Assembly (NCBI GenBank): GCA_039182715.1
Contig: JBCDBY010000244.1
Coordinates: forward strand, 1 to 6,986
Length of the DNA stretch: 6,986 bases
From: JBCDBY01 sp039182715
Lineage (GTDB): Bacteria; Planctomycetota; PLA2
Direction of reading: 5' to 3'
Part shown: positions 1 through 4,897 of the stretch, piece after piece
Numbering within the stretch: the first letter of the stretch is position 1
Layout: every line of letters begins with the position of its first letter
Translations under genes and position numbers: made by a program
The notes under the pieces: generated by a model
Seen by the model: only the letters and a program-made list of their open reading frames with translations
Told to the model about the DNA's origin: nothing
Database searches by the model: none

Positions 1-649
1 CCAGGAAGCCGGTCGACGCCAGCGCCTCGAACATCAGGTAGGAGACCACCGAGGCGGCGAGCACCGGCGCGAGGATGTCGACCGAGAAGTTGCGCAGCAC
101 CACTTCCATCGCGAACAGCGCGGCGCCGAACGGCGCGTAGTAGGAGACCGCCATGCCGGCCGCAATGCCGCAGCCGGCGAAGAGGCCGAGGCGGGTCGAC
201 GGCATGCCGGACAGGCGGGCGAAGCGGGTGCCGAGGCTCGCCGACATGTAGGCGATCGGACCCTCGCGGCCGACCGAGCCGCCGGTGGCGATGAGCGCCA
301 GCGAGGAGAGCGCGCGCAGGATCGTGCGCCAGACGCTCAGGTTGCGCATGCGCCGCAGCGAGACCGCCTCCATGACGTCCGCCATGCCCTGGCCCGTCGT
401 CCAGCGGCCGAGCGCGTAGATGATGGCCGATGCGAGGCACGCCCCGAAAAACGGGATGAGCATGCGCTGGTACCACTCGAGGCCGCTCGCGGCGTCGAGC
501 AGCTTGCCCTCGCCGACGATGAAGATCTGGAGGCCGCGGCTGAGGATCTGGTACGTCGCGCCGACGAGACCGCCGATGATGCCGACACCGGCGGCGAACA
601 GGAAAGTCTTGGGCGATAGCGCCCACGGCACACGTCGGCGGCCTGCCAT
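1..649 (-). CDS. CLC-family chloride channel/transporter, N-terminal part (runs off the left edge)
   Basis: Reading leftwards from the ATG at 649-647 gives 216 codons without a stop up to the window edge; a TGA lies two codons upstream of the ATG, so this is the first possible ATG. The product is an integral inner-membrane anion channel or anion/proton exchanger. Seen: a hydrophobic helix at about residues 15-35, the CLC signature GREGP at 127-131 (gating glutamate E129), and the helix-and-loop stretch YYAPFGAALFAMEVVLRNF near 170-188 that matches the conserved region after the first signature in E. coli ClcA. The first selectivity motif, usually GSGIP, is GQGMA at 86-90. The residue aligned with the proton glutamate E203 of E. 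coli ClcA is V183. The later GxFxP motif and the C-terminal half lie outside the window. No strong ribosome binding site is visible. The family is certain; channel versus exchanger is not. Confidence 0.93.
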   Translation of the reverse strand, partial: MAGRRRVPWALSPKTFLFAAGVGIIGGLVGATYQILSRGLQIFIVGEGKLLDAASGLEWYQRMLIPFFGACLASAIIYALGRWTTGQGMADVMEAVSLRRMRNLSVWRTILRALSSLALIATGGSVGREGPIAYMSASLGTRFARLSGMPSTRLGLFAGCGIAAGMAVSYYAPFGAALFAMEVVLRNFSVDILAPVLAASVVSYLMFEALASTGFL

Positions 650-739
650 CGATCAAGGCGGCGACCCTAACCCCCGACGCCGACGCCGTCCATGCGAAAC
701 CCGGTCGCAACCGCTCCGCCCTTGGGATAGCTTGGCGGT
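650..739. other. divergent intergenic region between the CLC gene and the small HTH gene
   Basis: Ninety bases separate two divergent start codons, so promoters for both directions should lie here or inside the neighbouring 5' ends. I found no convincing -35/-10 pair, no strong Shine-Dalgarno in either direction and no palindrome. A short GACGCC duplication occurs near 683-694. If the small downstream gene does encode a DNA-binding protein, this is the natural place for its binding site. Confidence 0.4.
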
Positions 740-1063
740 ATGAAGCCCCAAGTGAAAGTCACGATGGACGAGCGCTTCGCGCAGGCGCTGCTCGACTGCG
801 GTCGCATCGTCATCCGCGTGGTGGAGCCCGGCACGCCGGCGACCGGCGCGGCGCGCACGCGGCGGGAGCCCCAGCCGGGATCGCATCTCGAGAAGCTGCT
901 GGCGTGGGGCCGCGAGCACGGCCAGCCGTTCCAGACGCCGCGCGTTGCGAAGTTGCTCGGCATTTCCGTGCGCCATGCGTCGGTGCTGCTGGTGACGGCC
1001 GTGCAGGGGGATCTGGGTGTGCGGCGGCTCTCGCACGGGGTCTACCTTGTGGATGACCGCTAG
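740..1063 (+). CDS. small hypothetical protein, possible winged helix-turn-helix
   Basis: A 107-residue reading frame from ATG at 740 to TAG at 1061. I do not recognise a named family. Residues 50-60 (amphipathic), 67-73 (PRVAKLL) and 75-90 (ISVRHASVLLVTAVQG) look like three short helices, followed by a beta-like stretch GVRRLSHGVYLV at 93-104; this order fits a winged helix-turn-helix. There is no signal peptide or membrane segment. The opposite strand is also open here, but its product is the Arg/His-rich type expected from antisense of a real high-GC gene. The gene diverges from the CLC gene. The ribosome binding site is poor (GGCGG directly before the ATG), so the start is uncertain. Function, including any DNA binding, is inference. 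Confidence 0.6.
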   Translation: MKPQVKVTMDERFAQALLDCGRIVIRVVEPGTPATGAARTRREPQPGSHLEKLLAWGREHGQPFQTPRVAKLLGISVRHASVLLVTAVQGDLGVRRLSHGVYLVDDR

Positions 1064-1095
1064 GGGCCAGGAGCTAGGGGCCAGGGGCTACGAGC
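1061..1095. repeat. tandem 14-bp repeat starting at a stop codon
   Basis: Two adjacent 14-bp units at 1061-1074 (TAGGGGCCAGGAGC) and 1075-1088 (TAGGGGCCAGGGGC) differ at one base. A partial third copy, TACGAGC, follows at 1089-1095. The first TAG is the stop codon of the small upstream gene. The repeat fills almost the whole gap before the aldehyde dehydrogenase gene. It looks like intergenic repeat DNA rather than a regulatory site, but only this one copy can be seen. Confidence 0.65.
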
Positions 1096-1111
1096 GGATA
1101 ATGCAGGGACG

Positions 1112-2620
1112 ATGAAGAACATTCTCGAAGCGCTTGGTCTCGATGCGGTGAACCCGGGGGCGTGGACCGGTGGTCCGCTGACCGGGGGCGAGCATCTGCT
1201 GGAGTCGTACAGCCCGCGCGATGGTGCGCTGCTGGGCACGGTCGCGATGGCGACGCGGGAGGAGTACGAACAGGTCATCGGCGCGGCGCAGGCGGCGTTT
1301 GCCGACTGGCGCATGCTGCCGGCGCCCAAGCGCGGCGAGATCGTGCGGCAGATCGGTGACGCGCTGCGTGCGAAAAAGGAGCCGCTCGGCGAGCTGGTCT
1401 CGCTCGAGATGGGCAAGATTCGCGCGGAAGGCCTCGGCGAGGTGCAGGAGATGATCGACATCTGCGACTTCGCGGTCGGTCTCTCGCGGCAGCTCTACGG
1501 GCTGACCATGCACTCCGAGCGCCCGCGCCACCGCATGTACGAGCAGTGGCACCCGCTCGGCATCGTCGGGATCATCTCCGCATTCAACTTTCCCGTCGCC
1601 GTCTGGAGCTGGAACGCGGCGCTGGCGTGGGTGTGCGGCAACGTCTGCCTCTGGAAGCCGAGCGAGAAGACGCCGCTCACCGCGATCGCCTGCCAGAAGA
1701 TCGCGCACGACGTCTTCGCCGCCAACGGATGGGAGTCGGGCGTGTCGAGCGTGATCGTCGGCGACGTGGAGACCATCGGCGAACCGATGATCCACGACCG
1801 CCGCATCCCGCTCGTCTCCGCGACCGGCTCCACGCGCATGGGCAAGCGCGTCGGCGAGGTCGTGTCGGCGCGCCTGGGCAAGAGCATCCTCGAGCTGGGC
1901 GGCAACAACGCGATCATCGTCTCGGAGCACGCCGATCTCGATCTCGCCCTGCGCGCCATCGCGTTCGGCGCGCTCGGCACGGCGGGCCAGCGCTGCACGA
2001 CGACGCGCCGCGTGCTCGCGCACGCCTCGATCTACGACGAGCTCAAGAAAAAGCTCGTGAAGGTGTGGCAGTCGGCGACGATCGGCGATCCGCTCGACGA
2101 GTCCACGCTGGTCGGCCCGCTGATCGACGAGGGCAGCGTCGACCACGTCGTCGCGGCGGTGGCGAAGGTGAGGGAGCAGGGCGGCACGATCCTCTGCGGC
2201 GGCGAGAAGCGCGACGGCTGTTTCATGACGCCGGCACTCGCGGAGGTCCCGCACGACCTGCCGATGGTGCAGGAGGAGACGTTCGGTCCCCTCATGTACC
2301 TCATGCGCTACGAGACGCTCGACGACGCGATCGCGATGCACAACGACGTGCCGCAGGGACTCAGCTCGGCGATCTTCACGCGCGACATGCGCGAGGCGGA
2401 GACCTTCCTGAGCCACGTCGGCAGCGACTGCGGCATCGCCAACGTGAACATCGGCACGAGCGGCGCGGAGATCGGCGGTGCGTTCGGCGGCGAGAAGGAC
2501 ACGGGCGGCGGCCGCGAGAGCGGGAGCGACTCGTGGAAGGCCTACATGCGCCGGCAGACCAACACCATCAACTGGTCGACCGATCTGCCGCTCGCCCAAG
2601 GAATCGAGTTTGACGTGTAG
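1112..2620 (+). CDS. amaB: L-piperidine-6-carboxylate/alpha-aminoadipate semialdehyde dehydrogenase (ALDH7 family)
   Basis: A full-length 502-residue NAD(P)+-dependent aldehyde dehydrogenase. ALDH7/AmaB enzymes oxidise alpha-aminoadipate semialdehyde, which is in equilibrium with delta1-piperideine-6-carboxylate, to L-2-aminoadipate in cytosolic lysine and pipecolate catabolism. Seen: catalytic Cys295 in GQRCTTTRR, general-base Glu261 in ELGGNN, oxyanion Asn159 in FNFP, cofactor-binding Lys182 in WKPSEK, the Rossmann turn TGSTRMG at 238-244, and EETFGP at 388-393. The ALDH7-specific stretches EVQEMIDICDFAVGLSRQL (110-128) and NIGTSGAEIGGAFGGEKDTGGG (446-467, split here as NIGTSGAEIGG and AFGGEKDTGGG) resemble P. 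putida AmaB and human antiquitin closely. The start fits the family N-terminus; AGGGA at 1105-1109 is close to the ATG, so initiation looks weak. The gene overlaps the next one by 11 bp. No other lysine-pathway gene is in the window, so the exact physiological substrate is inferred from the family. Confidence 0.93.
   Translation: MKNILEALGLDAVNPGAWTGGPLTGGEHLLESYSPRDGALLGTVAMATREEYEQVIGAAQAAFADWRMLPAPKRGEIVRQIGDALRAKKEPLGELVSLEMGKIRAEGLGEVQEMIDICDFAVGLSRQLYGLTMHSERPRHRMYEQWHPLGIVGIISAFNFPVAVWSWNAALAWVCGNVCLWKPSEKTPLTAIACQKIAHDVFAANGWESGVSSVIVGDVETIGEPMIHDRRIPLVSATGSTRMGKRVGEVVSARLGKSILELGGNNAIIVSEHADLDLALRAIAFGALGTAGQRCTTTRRVLAHASIYDELKKKLVKVWQSATIGDPLDESTLVGPLIDEGSVDHVVAAVAKVREQGGTILCGGEKRDGCFMTPALAEVPHDLPMVQEETFGPLMYLMRYETLDDAIAMHNDVPQGLSSAIFTRDMREAETFLSHVGSDCGIANVNIGTSGAEIGGAFGGEKDTGGGRESGSDSWKAYMRRQTNTINWSTDLPLAQGIEFDV
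2598..2602 (+). promoter_or_regulatory. Shine-Dalgarno AAGGA that selects a TTG start
   Basis: AAGGA inside the last codons of the aldehyde dehydrogenase gene stands 7 bases before TTG at 2610. The only in-frame upstream ATG (2478) would add 44 Arg/Ala/Pro-rich residues that are merely another frame of the dehydrogenase gene. TTG at 2610 is therefore the best start for the PLP enzyme, and its position suggests translational coupling. Confidence 0.75.
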
Positions 2621-3623
2621 CGAGCGCCTCGCCGCCGTCCGCCGCCTCATCGGCGGCACGCCGCTGATCGGCGTGCGCGTCCGATTCCGCGGCCACGAAT
2701 ACACGATTCACGCCAAGCACGAGGTCGCCAACTTCACCGGTTCGATCAAGGACCGCATGGCGCTGCGCATCCTGGAGGACGCGCACCGGCGCGGAAAGAT
2801 CGAGCCCGGCTGGACCATCGCCGAGGCGACCAGCGGGAACACCGGTATCTCGTTCTCCGCCATCGGTCGCGCGCTGGGCCATCCGGTGCGCATCTTCATG
2901 CCGGACTGGATGAGCCGCGAGCGCGTGCTGGTCATCCAGAGCTTCGGCGCCGAGATCGTGCCGGTCAGCAGCGACGCCGGCGGCTTCCTCGGCAGCATCG
3001 CGAAGGCGGACGCCTACGCGGACGAGACCGGGCAGGTCTTCCTGCCGCACCAGTTCGAAAGCGACGCGAACGTCGACGCGCACTACCGCACGACCGGCCC
3101 GGAGATCGTCGACCAGCTTGCGCGCATCGGCATCGAGCCGCAGGCGTTCGTCGCCGGCGTCGGCACCGGCGGCACCGTGATGGGCACCGGCCGCCTGCTG
3201 CGCGAGCGCATCCCGGGCGTTCGCGTGCATCCGCTCGAGCCCGCCAACTCGCCCACGCTGCGCACCGGCAAGAAGGTCGGCAAGCACCGCATCCAGGGGA
3301 TCAGCGACGAGTTCGTGCCGGCCATCGTGAAGCTCGACGAGCTGGACGAGATCGTCGACGTCTGGGACGGCGACGCGATCCTGATGGCGCAAAAGCTGGC
3401 GCGCGACGCCGGCATCGCGGTCGGCATCAGCGCGGGCGCCAACTTCATCGGCGCGCTGAAGATCGCCGAGAAGATGGGCCCCGACGCCACGGTCGTCACG
3501 ATCTTCTGCGACAGCAACAAGAAGTACCTGTCGACCGACCTCTGCGGCACCGAGCCGGTCCGCGACGACTACCTCGCCCCCGACGTCGAGGTCCTCGACT
3601 GGCGCGCCGTCACCGGCCGCTGA
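2610..3623 (+). CDS. PLP-dependent cysteine synthase/cystathionine beta-synthase family enzyme (fold type II)
   Basis: From TTG at 2610 the product has 337 residues, normal for CysK/CysM-like enzymes. These cytosolic enzymes make an aminoacrylate on PLP from an activated serine and add a nucleophile such as sulfide. Seen: IGGTPLI at 14-20, the PLP lysine K47 in FTGSIKDR, the substrate loop TSGNTG at 74-79, the phosphate-binding GVGTGGT at 183-189, IQGIS at 228-232, and GISAGAN at 272-278 with S274 as the likely contact to the pyridine nitrogen. All catalytic elements are present. Differences from classical CysK: FTGS instead of NPGGS before the lysine, GISAGAN instead of GISSGAA, and a longer C-terminal end (FCDSNKKYLSTDL, then about 27 residues). 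There is no CBS-domain pair. It is co-transcribed with the ALDH7 gene, so it may serve amino-acid catabolism rather than sulfide assimilation. Family certain; substrate unknown, so no symbol is given. Confidence 0.92.
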   Translation: MTCSERLAAVRRLIGGTPLIGVRVRFRGHEYTIHAKHEVANFTGSIKDRMALRILEDAHRRGKIEPGWTIAEATSGNTGISFSAIGRALGHPVRIFMPDWMSRERVLVIQSFGAEIVPVSSDAGGFLGSIAKADAYADETGQVFLPHQFESDANVDAHYRTTGPEIVDQLARIGIEPQAFVAGVGTGGTVMGTGRLLRERIPGVRVHPLEPANSPTLRTGKKVGKHRIQGISDEFVPAIVKLDELDEIVDVWDGDAILMAQKLARDAGIAVGISAGANFIGALKIAEKMGPDATVVTIFCDSNKKYLSTDLCGTEPVRDDYLAPDVEVLDWRAVTGR

Positions 3624-3662
3624 CTCCTCCCTTCTGATGCACCTCTTCCATCAATCGGTGGC

Positions 3663-3676
3663 TGTAAGCGCTTGCG
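3663..3676. promoter_or_regulatory. candidate LacI/GalR-type operator palindrome
   Basis: TGTAAGCGCTTGCG contains the perfect 8-bp palindrome AAGCGCTT (3666-3673) with a central CG, the form of many LacI/GalR-family operators. It lies about 40 bp after the upstream stop codon and about 200 bp before the next start. The site is short and could be chance in GC-rich DNA; no LacI-type regulator is in the window. Confidence 0.25.
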
Positions 3677-3763
3677 GGGCAGGGGGTTGGGCCAGCCGGG
3701 GTGCGGAATGAATCCCGCAATTTGCGGCTTCGGGCTGTCGGTGAAACGCGCGACCGACCGATT

Positions 3764-3779
3764 GTTCAGTAAACTGAAC
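3764..3779. promoter_or_regulatory. perfect inverted repeat GTTCAGT-AA-ACTGAAC, probable protein-binding site
   Basis: Two perfect 7-bp arms are separated by 2 bp. The 2-base spacer is too small for a stable RNA hairpin, so a dimeric DNA-binding protein (for example TetR-like, or an enhancer-binding protein) is more likely. It is AT-rich for this genome and its centre lies about 100 bp before the deacetylase start. A weak sigma-70-like pair, TTGTTC at 3762-3767 and TATGGG at 3786-3791 with an 18-bp spacer, would overlap it, as expected for a repressor site. With the alternative sigma-54 promoter it would sit near -86, an activator position. No cognate regulator is visible. Confidence 0.5.
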
Positions 3780-3831
3780 GCGTGGTATGGGAGCCGTCTG
3801 AAAACCGGCCTGTCATCAGGGTTTCCTGAAC

Positions 3832-3846
3832 CGGCACGCGCTTTGG
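3832..3846 (+). promoter_or_regulatory. candidate sigma-54 (-24/-12) promoter
   Basis: CGGCACGCGCTTTGG resembles the RpoN consensus TGGCACG-N4-TTGC. The -24 GG (3833-3834) is intact; the -12 GC is GG (3845-3846), and the leading T is C. Transcription would start near 3857, leaving a short leader that carries GGAGG at 3862-3866 before GTG at 3872. The mismatch at the -12 dinucleotide makes this tentative. Confidence 0.3.
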
Positions 3847-3861
3847 ATTGGCACAGCAGAT

Positions 3862-3866
3862 GGAGG
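3862..3866 (+). promoter_or_regulatory. Shine-Dalgarno GGAGG that selects a GTG start
   Basis: GGAGG stands 5 bases before GTG at 3872 and is the strongest ribosome binding site in the window. It overlaps the alternative ATG at 3860, which itself has no Shine-Dalgarno sequence. This favours GTG at 3872 as the deacetylase start. Confidence 0.6.
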
Positions 3867-3871
3867 CAGCC

Positions 3872-4897
3872 GTGCGCGAACTTCCCCTTGTTGGGGAGAT
3901 TCCGGATTCCAGCCGGGCCCGCGTTGCGCCCGCCGAGAAGCCGATCCTGCTCGTCGTCTCCGACACCGAGGAGGAGTTCGACTGGTCGAAGCCGCATGAT
4001 CGCGCGAGCACCGGCGTCACCGCGATGCCGCACATCACCCGCGCGCAGGAGGTCTTCGACGCCTACGGCATCAAGCCCTGCTACGTCATCGACTGGCCGG
4101 TCGTCGACCAGGAGATGGGGCACACCGCGCTGCGCGCGATCCACGCCGACGGCCGCTGCGAGATCGGCGCGCACCTGCACCCCTGGGTGAGCCCGCCGCA
4201 CGACGAGGAGGTCTGCCGCCGGCACTCCTTCCCCGGCAACCTGCCGCGCGCGCTCGAGGCGCGCAAGATCGAGCTGCTGCGCGATCGCATCGAGGAGGTC
4301 TTCGGCGACCGGCCGACGACCTACAAGGCGGGTCGCTACGGCGTCGGGCCGCACACGGCGACGACGCTGGAGCAGCTCGGCTTCGATGTCGACCTGAGCG
4401 TGGAGCCGGACTTCGACTACAGCCACGAGCAGGGACCCGACTTCCGCGGATACCCCTACGGCCCCTACTGGTTCGGGCGTCAGCGGCGCATGCTCTGCGT
4501 GCCCGCGACGAGCGCGCTGGCCGGCTTCGTCGGGCCGCTCCGCGATCCGGCCTACCGGCTCGCGAACTGGGGCCCGTTCCGCAAGCTGCGCGCGCCCGGC
4601 ATCCTGTCGCGGCTCGGCGTCGCCGACCGGCTGCACCTCTCCAACGAGGGTTTCTCCGTCGCCGACAACGTCAAGCTCACCCGCTGGCTGTACGCGCGCG
4701 GCGAGCGCGTCTTCGCCTACAGCTTTCACAGCCCGTCCGTCGTGCCGGGGCACACGCCCTACGTGCGCAACGAGGCGGAACTGTCCGCGTTCCTGGACGG
4801 GTTCCGCCAATACTTCGACTTCTTCTTCCAGCAACTGGGCGGCGTCACGATGACGCCGCGCGAGCTGTTCCAGCACCTCGCGAAAGGCCAAGCATGA
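3872..4897 (+). CDS. WalW-like polysaccharide deacetylase (NodB/CE4 family)
   Basis: From GTG at 3872 the product has 341 residues; ATG at 3860 would add 4 and TTG at 3848 would add 8. CE4 enzymes are metal-dependent deacetylases that remove N- or O-acetyl groups from glycans. Seen: the catalytic Asp motif SDTEEEFDW (D31), the metal site EIGAHLHPW (H101 and H103), KAGRYG at 152-157 (motif with Arg), and FHSPSVVPGHTPYV at 285-298 supplying a late His (H286). This combination is typical of WalW-like deacetylases of LPS and exopolysaccharide loci rather than chitin or peptidoglycan deacetylases. There is no signal peptide or membrane segment, so action on cytoplasmic, lipid-linked or nucleotide-linked glycan intermediates is inferred. 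The stop codon overlaps the next start as ATGA, so it is translated together with the carbamoyltransferase. The acetylated substrate is unknown. Confidence 0.92.
   Translation: MRELPLVGEIPDSSRARVAPAEKPILLVVSDTEEEFDWSKPHDRASTGVTAMPHITRAQEVFDAYGIKPCYVIDWPVVDQEMGHTALRAIHADGRCEIGAHLHPWVSPPHDEEVCRRHSFPGNLPRALEARKIELLRDRIEEVFGDRPTTYKAGRYGVGPHTATTLEQLGFDVDLSVEPDFDYSHEQGPDFRGYPYGPYWFGRQRRMLCVPATSALAGFVGPLRDPAYRLANWGPFRKLRAPGILSRLGVADRLHLSNEGFSVADNVKLTRWLYARGERVFAYSFHSPSVVPGHTPYVRNEAELSAFLDGFRQYFDFFFQQLGGVTMTPRELFQHLAKGQA
4883..4887 (+). promoter_or_regulatory. ribosome binding site AAAGG for the carbamoyltransferase
   Basis: AAAGG lies 6 bases before ATG at 4894, inside the end of the deacetylase gene. 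With the ATGA stop/start overlap at 4894-4897 it supports translational coupling of the two genes. Confidence 0.6.

Larger units (their letters stand above)
3624..3871. other. palindrome-rich intergenic control region
   Basis: This 248-bp gap separates the two operons and holds no credible gene. It contains at least five inverted repeats: TGTAAGCGCTTGC (3663-3675), CCGCAA-T-TTGCGG (3715-3727), GTCGGT/ACCGAC (3737-3742 with 3753-3758), GTTCAGT-AA-ACTGAAC (3764-3779) and TCAGG/CCTGA (3816-3820 with 3825-3829). A sigma-54-like element lies at 3832-3846. No hairpin followed by a T-tract is present, so no intrinsic terminator for the upstream operon can be called. The region most likely contains the promoter of the deacetylase-carbamoyltransferase operon. 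Confidence 0.6.

Noticed and set aside
1092..1102. GAGCGGATAA, identical to part of the lac operator, and GATAAT as a -10 box
   Set aside because: Only one half of the operator is present, there is no -35 at a fitting distance, and a start at this place would leave almost no leader before ATG at 1112; judged chance.
2478..2609. Upstream ATG extension of the PLP enzyme
   Set aside because: The added 44 residues are an Arg/Ala/Pro-rich out-of-frame reading of the dehydrogenase 3' end; TTG at 2610 has a good Shine-Dalgarno site.
1088..2704. 538-codon open frame on the minus strand opposite the aldehyde dehydrogenase gene
   Set aside because: The product is rich in Arg, His, Ala, Asp and Leu without recognisable motifs, as expected from the antisense of a high-GC gene; the plus strand holds a fully conserved ALDH7 protein.
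3659..3676. Second sigma-54-like match TGGC...TTGC
   Set aside because: The GG and GC are separated by 12 bases instead of the required 10.
3848..3871. TTG at 3848 or ATG at 3860 as the deacetylase start
   Set aside because: Neither has a ribosome binding site, while GGAGG lies 5 bases before GTG at 3872. ATG at 3860 remains possible.
3569..4891. 440-codon open frame on the minus strand spanning the intergenic region and the deacetylase
   Set aside because: Antisense artefact of codon bias, without motifs; it also crosses the control region and the neighbouring gene end.
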